This document shows positions 1-6,946 of a stretch of 20,010 nucleotides of DNA, in pieces. The stretch is from CAYMTN01 sp964393335. Its GTDB lineage: Bacteria; Chloroflexota; Anaerolineae; Aggregatilineales; Aggregatilineaceae. The notes under the pieces were generated by a model. That model saw nothing but the letters and a program-made list of their open reading frames with translations, did not search any database and had not been told where the DNA came from. Every line of letters begins with the position of its first letter. The first letter of the stretch is position 1. The stretch lies in contig CAYMTN010000085.1 in NCBI GenBank assembly GCA_964393335.1, positions 1-20,010 of the forward strand, in the 5' to 3' direction. Made by a program: the position numbers and the translations under genes.

Positions 1-122
1 GATTTCATGATATATTATTAAGGCCCAAACCAGTATAGCATAGAAGGTCAAAATAGGATGTGCTGGCTATAACGGACCTCGCCACCACCAGACGTCAGAG
101 GAGAAATCCCCTAGATTGCGCA

Positions 123-560
123 TCAATCTCTGGTCGCCGATCTCCGGAGGCTGTCCACAGTAACGTGCCTGCCAAATATCACCCACAAAAGTGTGACGTC
201 CACGAGAAGTGGGAGAATGGCCCAGCCAGTGAACCAGATAACCTGTAGCACGATCGATAGGACGGCCCCACCGACGATGAGCCACGAAAACCACTCGCGT
301 GGCACGCGCCACCGCAGAAGAGCAGCCGCTGCCATGAGAAAGCACACAGCCGATATAATCCCCAGGATGGGTGTGAACGCGTTGAGTGTATCGCCGGACA
401 GCAGGAGCGTATCCGTCTCCTCGGCAAACGGCCAGAGCAGCCAGCCGCCCACCCACCAAGGGGGCGGGGCATCACCCCTCTGGAGAGGAACGAGCGCAGT
501 CAGGTTGAGGTGCGCAGCCAAGAACAGCAGGACGAGTAGCAGAATCCATATCCTCCTCAT
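123..560 (-). CDS. Small four-helix integral membrane protein, function unknown
   Basis: A 145-residue protein that I do not recognise as a named family. The translation shows four hydrophobic stretches at about residues 4-24, 60-82, 90-109 and 112-130. The polar loop 25-58 is rich in Pro and Trp, and the short C-terminal tail is charged (RHVTVDSLRR). This fits a small polytopic inner-membrane protein. The start is supported by an AAAGGAG ribosome binding site about 7 nt upstream, and a TATAAT box lies at 680-685 on the same strand. It stands alone, with no same-strand partner; the neighbouring remnants upstream are broken. The first helix could alternatively be read as an uncleaved signal anchor. 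The gene call is fairly secure and the function is unknown. Confidence 0.72.
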   Translation of the reverse strand: MRRIWILLLVLLFLAAHLNLTALVPLQRGDAPPPWWVGGWLLWPFAEETDTLLLSGDTLNAFTPILGIISAVCFLMAAAALLRWRVPREWFSWLIVGGAVLSIVLQVIWFTGWAILPLLVDVTLLWVIFGRHVTVDSLRRSATRD

Positions 561-679
561 TCGGTGTCTCCTTTCACCTTAGCGAAACGGGCTGCTATGT
601 CGGGGGCGGCGGTTGGGTAAGGCTTACTCGAACTCGACGGGCAGCAGGTAACCGAGAGCCGAGTGCAAACGATTTTTCG

Positions 680-685
680 ATTATA
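680..685 (-). promoter_or_regulatory. Predicted -10 box for the small membrane protein gene
   Basis: The minus strand reads TATAAT here, about 115 nt upstream of the ATG at 560. No convincing -35 is seen at the normal distance. The region where a -35 would sit is occupied by the left arm of the interrupted palindrome at 707-771, which could therefore be an activator or operator site. Prediction from motif only. Confidence 0.35.
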
Positions 686-706
686 CCGTGATTGCCTGTT
701 GAAGTC

Positions 707-771
707 GTTCATGCCGCACTCGTTAGAATGGGAGTTACCAGACAACCATGAAACGAGGGAGCGGCATGAAC
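707..771. repeat. Long interrupted palindrome
   Basis: Outer arms GTTCATGCCGC (707-717) and GCGGCATGAAC (761-771) are perfect 11-base inverted repeats. Inner arms CTCGTT (719-724) and AACGAG (752-757) extend the symmetry, leaving a loop of 27 bases. It lies between the promoter of the membrane protein gene and a gene-remnant zone. It could be a binding site, a cruciform or hairpin, or the end of a lost mobile element. No coding role is apparent. Confidence 0.55.
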
Positions 772-778
772 TACACGT

Positions 779-1113
779 CTATTGTAACGACGCATGTGGT
801 GATAGATGATCCGCTGATTCCCAGCCTAACGTGCATTCAGCCAACTGCACGATTCTCTGAGCGAACAGTTCTGCTCCATTGGAGAGGCGGCGTCGGTGAC
901 AGGCGTGCTGTCCCAAAATGGTGGCCCCGCGCGCTTCAGGCATAGCCCCAAGTGCTCGCAGACTGCCACGTGGACTGAAGACATACGTGCAAAAAACACC
1001 GACGGCCTTGCCTTTCAGTGATGGGAGCGCTGGCACCCATAGAGACGCGCCTGCGGGTTTAACACCAAACAGGATAAAACCCTGCACCCACCTTCCAACC
1101 AAACCGCCCAGGA
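779..1113 (-). pseudogene. Flavodoxin-like protein remnant (C-terminal part)
   Basis: The minus-strand frame reads as the second half of a flavodoxin-family protein: a KPAG loop, then LPSLKGKAVGVFCTYVF (beta strand and loop), then a helix and a strand (ARGATILGQ). Such proteins bind FMN and act as small electron carriers or quinone/NADPH reductases. Only about 85-95 residues of homologous character remain. The N-terminal phosphate-binding loop is missing, and the frame runs without a proper ATG into the end of the upstream methyltransferase remnant. I interpret this as a truncated, non-functional copy. The family assignment rests on sequence character alone. A diverged but intact small protein starting at an alternative codon is less likely. 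Confidence 0.45.
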
Positions 1114-1371
1114 TTATTCTGGCTGCAGAACCCAAATCATATCCGTGCTGTTTTCACCGAGGTCGTTGCGCGCGAAATCTCCGTAAACAGCCTCGACCCT
1201 AAAACCAACACGTCGGGCCAGGTGCTCCATCTCGTTCCTGAACACACAGTGGAGTCGGAGCGGCTCATTCTCATAGCGGGCAATGATGGCATCATTGGCA
1301 TCCAGTATCTCCCAAGCCATCTTGAGGATTGCCGTCTGCGTGGCACGTTCATACGCCCATGACTTTGACAT
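1114..1371 (-). pseudogene. SAM-dependent methyltransferase remnant (C-terminal part)
   Basis: An 85-residue reading frame ends in a block typical of the C-terminus of class I SAM-dependent methyltransferases: FRNEMEHLARRVGFRVEAVYG, followed by GDF and then DMIWVLQPE. The Rossmann-like N-terminal two thirds, with the glycine-rich SAM-binding motif, is absent, so it cannot be an active enzyme. The frame breaks near 1371, immediately before a 13-base palindrome (1384-1396) and an integrase fragment on the other strand. This suggests that insertion or deletion by a mobile element removed the 5' part. Its downstream neighbour on the same strand is the flavodoxin-like remnant. Confidence 0.6.
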
Positions 1372-1434
1372 GCGGCAGGTTTGTCCGGTGACCGGATGGG
1401 TCAGTTTATCACCACCTCACCCAGCGACGCTGCT

Positions 1435-1660
1435 CTTGACGACCATTCGCTTGATATGGCCGTTGGCGACGGACAACCGATTATGGGGTGCGGAACGGAT
1501 GCGCGGTGAGATGCTGAAACTGGGCATCCAGGTCAGCAAACGCACGATCCAGAAGTATCTGAAACGGATGCCACGCTTACGTCCGAGTGGACAAACCTGG
1601 TCAACGTTCGTGCATAATCACGCGGTGGATATCTGGGCCTGTGACTTTGTGCAGACCTAC
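1435..1660 (+). pseudogene. Integrase/transposase core fragment (DDE, rve-type)
   Basis: The plus-strand translation contains RLWGAERMRGEMLKLGIQV, then SKRTIQKYLKRM, then HNHAVDIWACDFVQTY. This is the helix-turn-helix linker and the start of the catalytic core (first Asp in the ACDF block) of integrase-core transposases of the IS3/IS481 superfamily. Only about 75 residues survive. The N-terminal region and the second and third acidic residues are missing, and the open frame continues into unrelated sequence opposite the protease gene. It is a dead fragment of an insertion element. No terminal inverted repeats or target duplication could be assigned. Confidence 0.65.
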
Positions 1661-1728
1661 TCCGAACGGATGTGTGATGTAGCCAGCATAGGGGGGGCTG
1701 GGGAATGGAGGCTCTTCAAATATCCTCT

Positions 1729-1762
1729 ACAAGGGAGTCTACCCGCGAGTAAACTCCCTTGT
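1729..1762. repeat. Inverted repeat/hairpin between integrase fragment and protease gene
   Basis: ACAAGGGAGT (1729-1738) pairs perfectly with ACTCCCTTGT (1753-1762). After a C/A mismatch, TAC pairs with GTA, leaving a 6-base loop. It is the outer of two neighbouring hairpins downstream of the subtilase gene. There is no T-run on the minus strand. It may stabilise mRNA ends, act as a bidirectional terminator, or be a relic of the adjacent mobile element. Confidence 0.5.
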
Positions 1763-1781
1763 TTCATGTACTGCGTGAGCA

Positions 1782-1817
1782 GTCTGGCCGCCCGGTTTTG
1801 CAGCCGGGCTGCCAGAC
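1782..1817 (-). terminator. Predicted terminator hairpin of the subtilase gene
   Basis: Arms 1782-1795 and 1804-1817 are 14 bases each with one mismatch (GTCTGGCCGCCCGG against CCGGGCTGCCAGAC), and the loop is 8 bases. The hairpin starts 12 bases past the stop codon at 1830 on the minus strand. It is very stable, but no U-tract follows in the minus direction, so intrinsic termination is only a suggestion. Confidence 0.5.
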
Positions 1818-1829
1818 CTATGCATCAAG

Positions 1830-4800
1830 TCAAGCGTGTTTCCGGCGGCGGAGCACCAGACCAACCACCAGAGTCAGGGCCAACGCCCCGGCCAACCCAA
1901 AGGGTAGCAGGTTCGTTGACGATTGTGATTCTTCCACAGGCGGGTAACCCGTCGACGGCAGGACCGTTACTTCGCCAGCCGCTGTGCCGGTACCTTCTTC
2001 ACTGCCCTCCTGCCACTCAGGCCCACCTGGACCGAACGGAACAACATCGACAGAGGCCGAGTTATCCGCCGGGTTGGTGTCCGTGCCAACCGTGCCGCTG
2101 ATGTCCGCGCTCGTGGTCAGCGTTGAGCCAGCCGTGCCCGCGTCAACAGAGGCCGTGAGGGTCATAGTCGCCGTACCACTGGGCGGCAGCACGCCGATCG
2201 TCCACTGGTTGCTGATCGTGCTGTAGCTGCCCTGGCTTACCGTGTCACTAACATAGGTCAGGCCAGCAGGCAGGGTCGGCACCAGAATGGCACCCACCGG
2301 GTCAGTCGCCACATTGTTGATCGCCGTGATGGTAAAGACGACGGGGTCGCCTTCAAACGGTGCGGCGTTATCGACCGTGATCGTCACCCCGACATCGTGC
2401 GTGACCGACACCTGCAAGCAGATGGTTTCTGCTTTCAGAGCGTCCACGTTGTTGTGGTGGATCAACAGCACGCACGGCGGATTCGGCCCTTCATAGACGG
2501 ACCAGTCGTACTCCAGCGGCACCGCCGAGCCAGCAAAGTCCTCCCAGATCGACGCGCCTGTAAAACCTAATGTGAAGTCGAGCGCCTGGGCGGTCGGGTC
2601 ATAGGTCATCAGGCTGCTGATATCAACCGGATTATCCTTATACCAACTCAGAACCCAGAAATCAAAGGCCGGATCGGTATCGGTCGTCAGGCCCATCAAA
2701 TCGGCCCACATGCCGAAGACCAATGCACGGCTCTGGAAAGGTGCTGTGTCGATGATATCGGGTTCGAGGTAATTAACGTAGTCCCCATACCAATCTACAT
2801 AGGGGGTACTCAAGTCTCTCACGACCGAAACAAATACGTCGTTGGAGGAGGCTCCGGCAAATGGGCCGAGGTTCCAGTTATACACCAGGTAATCATCAAT
2901 ACCATCCTGGTCAAAGTCAATGTAGACCTCGAACCAGGTTTCTTCAGAGATCGACGCCCAATCGCCATAGGTCGAAATGCCGAAATACACGTGGGTATCG
3001 CCCAGTCCACCGCCCAGCGACACCACACTATTGTAGTCACTGGTGACACCGATGTACTCGAGGTCCGCCGAGTTCGCTTCGTCCGGCAGTCCGTAGGCCG
3101 CCTCGCTTTCGTCGGGGCTTTCATCGTACAGCTCAAGCGCCGTCACCACAGAGAGCACATCGTAGGGATAGTTTGTGCCGGTATCGACGCCGGTACCAGC
3201 CATGTCGATCGTCGTGAAACCGGTCATACCGCTGACAGGCAGCGGGTCGGTGGTGGCTTGTAGTTGGCTGGCCGGACGAGCGGAAACGTAGACCGGCACC
3301 CACAGGTCTGTAGCAGGGCCGCGAACCAGTTCCAACTGGACCAGACCCGATTCTTCGCTGAGCCAGAAGCGCGGCAGGCCAAGCTGTGTTTCGCTCACGG
3401 TGGGCGCATGGGTGTGCGGGCCCACCATAGCCGCAGGGTTGATATCCAGCGTTACGGTGATCGTGCCCTGCCCGCCAGCGGGAACTGTCAGGTTGGTGGT
3501 GGGGGATACGGTGAAGGTCACGCCGGGAATATCGGCCAATCCAAGATAACTTACGTTAAAGATAACCTGGGTATTGGCGCCTTTGTTTTCGACCGTGATG
3601 TATTTTGTCTGGCTGGTTACGCCCGTTACTTCCTGGATGCCCCATGACACGCTCACCAGCTCCGGGTTAGCCTGGTTGTAAGCGATCACGTTCGAGGCAA
3701 CGGCATTGGCCACATCCAAGCGGCCCGTACCGACGCGCGCCGGGTCGTAGTTATCCGTGCCGTCGGTCAACAGGTGCGTGGCGGTGTTCATCACCAGCGC
3801 CTTGATCTCCGCAACGGTCCAGGTGGGGTGTTCCTGGCGCAGCAGGGCCACCGTACCGGCGACATGCGGCGACGCCATCGACGTTCCGCCGAAGGTGACC
3901 GCACCGTTGCCCGTGCCCAATGCCGTCGAGGTGATCGCCTCCCCAGGAGCCGTGATGTCAGGCTTGAGCGCCGCATTCAGCGGGTCGGTCAGGCGGCGCT
4001 GCGGGCCGCGCGACGAGAAACTCGCCATGTGATCGGCGGTCGCACCGTACACAATCGAGTTCGACAGATGAACGATCTGCGGCAGAGCAGCGCGAATGGT
4101 CTGCCCATCACCATACTGGATCATCATCGAGGGGATGGTGATCAGGGGAGCCAGGAGATCATCATCGGCTGCGCCCAGCCCGCCAAAGCTGCCGGTCAAC
4201 GTATTGGCGATCAACACACCGACCGCCCCGGCCACCTGGGCATTGTAGACTTTGGTGGTGAACGAGCAGGTACCCCGGTCGATCAACGCGATATTGCCCG
4301 ACGTAAAACCGGTCAGGGCGTTGCAGGCAAGCGTCGGCGCACCGGAACCATCATTGGCCAGTTCCAGCGTGCCCGTGACGTCATAAATCGAAGGTCCAAA
4401 ACTTGCGCTGGCTGCTTCGTAGATACCGGATAATGGACTCTGCAAAATCTCAAAGCCCAGGCTGCCATCCGACGACGCCGCGACGGAAATCGCCCGGTTA
4501 GCCGTGCTCGGATCGCCCTGGATGAAGTACGTGTCGCCGCCGTTGCCCGCCGACGACACCACCACGACGCCAACCTGCGACGCGACATCAGCGGCATACG
4601 CCCAGCCATAGGTCGGATCGCCAAAATCGCCGCCGATGGACATGTTCACGACGTCCAGGTGGTCGGACGTATTGCCGTTGTCATCCGGGTCTGTCGCCCG
4701 GTCAAGGGCCTCGATAGCAGCAAATTCAGAAACATAGTTGCTGACGCTGCCGACTTTATACACGTAAATGGTGGCTTCAGGGGCCACGCCGGGGCCGATC

Positions 4801-5708
4801 GTCATGGTGGCGAACGGTGTTGTCGCGCTGCCGTACGGACCCGCATACATCGCGCCGCTGAGCACGCCATACCCGGCCATCGTACCGGCCACGTGCGAAC
4901 CGTGCCCGTTCTGGTCGTAGGGATCGGGGTCCGGCACGAGGGTCGGGCTGGTATAAGGATTCCAGCTATCACCAACGAAGTCGTACCCACCGGCAATCTT
5001 GACCGACGGAAATTCAACACCGTACTCACCTACGCCGTTACCGTTGCCGCCAAAATTCACATGATCGTAGTCGATGCCGCTGTCGATCAGGCCGACCCGC
5101 ATTCCCGCGCCAGTATAACCGAGGTCCCATGCGTCAGGGGCTCTCACAAATGGGATGCTGGTCGAGTTTTCAAGATGGCCGATGCGTTCCACGTAAGCAT
5201 GTTTGACGCCGGGCAGCAACTGGATGGAGCCTAACGCGCTGCCGTCCACGCGCACCAGCATGGCGCTGAGCACACGTTCGGTCGTGCCAAGAACCGTGTA
5301 GGTGATCCCTTGCGTGCTCATGGCACTCAGCGTGGCATTCTGCGCCGATTCGACTTGTGCGATCTGGCCGCTGACGCCGCCGTCACCCTGACTCGCATAC
5401 AGCGCCGCCGGTGGCTCGGTCAGCTCGATGATCACGTTGACCGGCCCGGCATTCTGGTAACGCAGCGCTTCGACGTCGGTCCCGGCTGTCACCTGGCTGA
5501 TCGGGCGTGCATTTTGGCCGGGGTCCATACGTTCCCCGGCAGGGGGGACAGGTAGCCCTTGTACAGGAACACCCTCCGGTTTACTGGGCTTGTCCGGGCC
5601 TTGTGCCTGGACACCGTTGGCATTTAGCAGTGGAGCCAGGCTTAGCAACAGCACTAAGCCGAGGAACAGCACGGCTGAACCGTAATTGTGGCGCGTCTTT
5701 TTTGTCAT
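1830..5708 (-). CDS. Secreted subtilisin-family (S8) serine protease with PA domain, DUF11-like repeat and LPSTG-type C-terminal anchor
   Basis: A 1292-residue extracellular endopeptidase. Order of parts: signal peptide 1-35 (cleavage near VQA/QG), I9-like propeptide about 88-180 ending LPGV and RIGHLE, S8 catalytic domain about 190-660, beta-rich domains to about 1095, DUF11-like domain about 1100-1225, then LPSTG at 1250-1254, a hydrophobic helix 1267-1287 and RRRKHA. Catalytic residues are visible: Asp209 (LIDSG), His269 (GHGSHVAG), oxyanion Asn389 (AGN) and Ser610 (GTSMASPH). A PA domain (about 430-550, with IDRGTCSFTTK) is inserted before the serine. A calcium-loop-like DFDQDGIDD lies near 932. 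I chose the ATG at 5708 because AGGGTGG sits 5 bases upstream and the signal peptide follows directly; the frame is open 15 codons further up. The C-terminus suggests sortase attachment or membrane anchoring to the cell surface. Likely role: digestion of external protein, upstream of the amino-acid fermentation genes at 14983-20010. Confidence 0.93.
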   Translation of the reverse strand: MTKKTRHNYGSAVLFLGLVLLLSLAPLLNANGVQAQGPDKPSKPEGVPVQGLPVPPAGERMDPGQNARPISQVTAGTDVEALRYQNAGPVNVIIELTEPPAALYASQGDGGVSGQIAQVESAQNATLSAMSTQGITYTVLGTTERVLSAMLVRVDGSALGSIQLLPGVKHAYVERIGHLENSTSIPFVRAPDAWDLGYTGAGMRVGLIDSGIDYDHVNFGGNGNGVGEYGVEFPSVKIAGGYDFVGDSWNPYTSPTLVPDPDPYDQNGHGSHVAGTMAGYGVLSGAMYAGPYGSATTPFATMTIGPGVAPEATIYVYKVGSVSNYVSEFAAIEALDRATDPDDNGNTSDHLDVVNMSIGGDFGDPTYGWAYAADVASQVGVVVVSSAGNGGDTYFIQGDPSTANRAISVAASSDGSLGFEILQSPLSGIYEAASASFGPSIYDVTGTLELANDGSGAPTLACNALTGFTSGNIALIDRGTCSFTTKVYNAQVAGAVGVLIANTLTGSFGGLGAADDDLLAPLITIPSMMIQYGDGQTIRAALPQIVHLSNSIVYGATADHMASFSSRGPQRRLTDPLNAALKPDITAPGEAITSTALGTGNGAVTFGGTSMASPHVAGTVALLRQEHPTWTVAEIKALVMNTATHLLTDGTDNYDPARVGTGRLDVANAVASNVIAYNQANPELVSVSWGIQEVTGVTSQTKYITVENKGANTQVIFNVSYLGLADIPGVTFTVSPTTNLTVPAGGQGTITVTLDINPAAMVGPHTHAPTVSETQLGLPRFWLSEESGLVQLELVRGPATDLWVPVYVSARPASQLQATTDPLPVSGMTGFTTIDMAGTGVDTGTNYPYDVLSVVTALELYDESPDESEAAYGLPDEANSADLEYIGVTSDYNSVVSLGGGLGDTHVYFGISTYGDWASISEETWFEVYIDFDQDGIDDYLVYNWNLGPFAGASSNDVFVSVVRDLSTPYVDWYGDYVNYLEPDIIDTAPFQSRALVFGMWADLMGLTTDTDPAFDFWVLSWYKDNPVDISSLMTYDPTAQALDFTLGFTGASIWEDFAGSAVPLEYDWSVYEGPNPPCVLLIHHNNVDALKAETICLQVSVTHDVGVTITVDNAAPFEGDPVVFTITAINNVATDPVGAILVPTLPAGLTYVSDTVSQGSYSTISNQWTIGVLPPSGTATMTLTASVDAGTAGSTLTTSADISGTVGTDTNPADNSASVDVVPFGPGGPEWQEGSEEGTGTAAGEVTVLPSTGYPPVEESQSSTNLLPFGLAGALALTLVVGLVLRRRKHA

Positions 5709-5738
5709 TAATACCACCCTGTGTGTGTGCAAGGACAG

Positions 5739-5744
5739 AATATA
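5739..5744 (-). promoter_or_regulatory. Possible -10 box for the subtilase gene
   Basis: The minus strand reads TATATT within an AT-rich stretch, about 30 bases upstream of the ATG at 5708. No good -35 at 16-18 bases was found. Weak motif-only prediction. Confidence 0.3.
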
Positions 5745-5895
5745 GTAAAGCAAGGCTTGTTTTGTTTAACCAATGGGATAGAAGGTTGCCTTACTTGAGT
5801 TGGTAGGCCTGGTGGATTCACGTCATACACTCTCTCCTTTGCCATGCTCAAAAGGACCTGAACAATCATAAGTGTGCATTGTCTAATCAGCGCAA

Positions 5896-5917
5896 CGCCG
5901 TACGCCTGCGCACGGCG
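5896..5917 (-). terminator. Possible terminator hairpin after the propeptide-like gene
   Basis: CGCCGT (5896-5901) and ACGGCG (5912-5917) form an inverted repeat with partial inner pairing, about 35 bases past the stop codon at 5951 on the minus strand. There is no U-tract. If it works, it would separate the propeptide-like gene from the protease gene downstream. Confidence 0.3.
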
Positions 5918-5950
5918 AATCACCATATTAAGAAGCAGTAAAAGGCTTCT

Positions 5951-6655
5951 CTACTCAATCTGCCCGGCTGGTTGCCTGGGTATGGAAGGCCCGGCATCAC
6001 GCCCCGGCCTGACTGGTTCCCCCCCTGGTGCAGGCGCTTCTTCTAAGTGTCCGATTCGAAGGGGGTGAATCGCGATCACACCAGGTAGCTGTCGAATACG
6101 TTCTAATTTGCTGGCATCAACTTCGATGGAGATGCCATTCATAACACGTTGCACACGCCCCACAATGGTCGCTTGAATGTCGGGGCCGGTCAGGTAAGGC
6201 AGCAACGCTTGTTGGGCGGCTTCAATGCGATTCACCTGCAACTGTGAGAGGGCGTTTGCCGCACCATCTGAGAAGCCGAACCGTTTAGCCGTCTCATACA
6301 CCAGCGCCGCCGGAGAATCGCTCAACACGACCATCACCTGGATCGTGCCAGTTTGCGGCCACTGTGTATCGCGCCCCTCGACTATCATGGGCTCCTCCCT
6401 GGTCGGTATCGACGACCGATCCTCGCCATCGATCCGGCTTGGTCCTGAATCCGGCGGAGTTGGGGTAACTTGCACACCCGGCAGAGCTTGTACCTGACTC
6501 ACGCCCCCAGTGATGCTGATCAGACTGATAACCAGCACGCATCCGGTGACCGCACACACGGCCAACAGGCGATAATCGGGCGTCCAGTTCATGCTATTGC
6601 TCAGCGCGCTAATAAATCCGCCGGGTACGGCACAGTTTCGTGGCCGAATTCTCAT
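5951..6655 (-). CDS. Membrane-anchored, stand-alone subtilase-propeptide (inhibitor I9)-like protein
   Basis: A 234-residue protein with a hydrophobic segment at about 29-50 (signal peptide or N-terminal anchor), a Pro/Ser-rich linker to about 100, and an I9-like fold at about 103-205. The last region aligns by eye with the propeptide of the neighbouring 1292-aa protease: both have a V(I/V)xL..xPAAL(V/Y) strand, a GxxxRV(M/L) block, LPGV and an identical RIGHLE. The protein then ends in a Pro/Gly-rich tail with no catalytic domain. Subtilase propeptides act as folding chaperones and tight inhibitors, so a role in trans on the protease encoded 243 bases downstream is plausible. The alternative is a relic of a duplicated protease. 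The start is uncertain: ATG 6655 has only a weak AAGAAG site, while ATG 6592 gives a cleaner signal peptide but has no ribosome binding site. Confidence 0.75.
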   Translation of the reverse strand: MRIRPRNCAVPGGFISALSNSMNWTPDYRLLAVCAVTGCVLVISLISITGGVSQVQALPGVQVTPTPPDSGPSRIDGEDRSSIPTREEPMIVEGRDTQWPQTGTIQVMVVLSDSPAALVYETAKRFGFSDGAANALSQLQVNRIEAAQQALLPYLTGPDIQATIVGRVQRVMNGISIEVDASKLERIRQLPGVIAIHPLRIGHLEEAPAPGGEPVRPGRDAGPSIPRQPAGQIE

Positions 6656-6658
6656 CTA

Positions 6659-6686
6659 ATTTTAATCTTCTTTTCGATGGTGTCAA
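6659..6686 (-). promoter_or_regulatory. Candidate promoter for the propeptide-like gene
   Basis: The minus strand has TTGACA (6686-6681), a 16-base spacer and TAAAAT (6664-6659). This predicts transcription starting about at the ATG at 6655, so it fits better if translation starts at 6592. A second candidate -10, a perfect TATAAT on the minus strand, lies further upstream at 6741-6736 without a clear -35. The rest of 6656-6946 shows only short inverted repeats and no gene. Confidence 0.4.
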
Positions 6687-6866
6687 AATGGCGATTTGAT
6701 AAACTAAAGATCGCTAATAGTAGAACGACGATTTCATTATAGGGAATTTTCCCCCTGGCCGCGACCGATCCGGTTTTGGCACAGGGTAAATACGCCAACA
6801 TCCAACAGGGGCTGCGCCCCATTTCCCGTAAGCCTGTTCGAAAAAGACCTGCAATTTGTCTCTAAA

Positions 6867-6900
6867 TTTAAGCTATCGCGAGGCGGCAAGCGCGCTTAAA
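6867..6900 (-). terminator. Possible terminator hairpin after the prenyltransferase gene
   Basis: TTTAAGC (6867-6873) and GCTTAAA (6894-6900) are inverted repeats about 47 bases past the stop at 6947 on the minus strand. The sequence beyond is AT-rich (AAATTTAGAG) but not a true U-tract. Low-confidence prediction. Confidence 0.3.
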
Positions 6901-6946
6901 CGTTTGTTCGACGCGTCTATCTTGTCATCTCAACGTGTCCGGAGTC

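Noticed and set aside
1..122. AT-rich left edge of the window, checked for a gene end or terminator.
   Set aside because: Only short frames without ribosome binding sites or known motifs were seen, and no clear hairpin lies after the stop at 123.
557..745. Minus-strand 62-codon frame upstream of the small membrane protein gene.
   Set aside because: It covers the predicted promoter and leader, has no ribosome binding site and has no recognisable features.
1283..2101. A long plus-strand frame of 272 codons that includes the integrase fragment.
   Set aside because: Only about 1435-1660 looks like protein of a known family. The start lies opposite the methyltransferase remnant and the 3' half lies opposite the protease C-terminus, so the full frame is not a gene.
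5708..5845. A 45-codon minus-strand frame (MAKERV...) whose TAA overlaps the subtilase ATG as TAATG, possible leader peptide.
   Set aside because: There is no ribosome binding site before its ATG, the composition is not protein-like, and the protease gene has its own ribosome binding site, so the overlap is probably chance.
6808..6820. Short hairpin GGGGC-TGC-GCCCC in the intergenic region.
   Set aside because: A five-pair stem with no U-tract, placed away from either gene end, is too weak to call.
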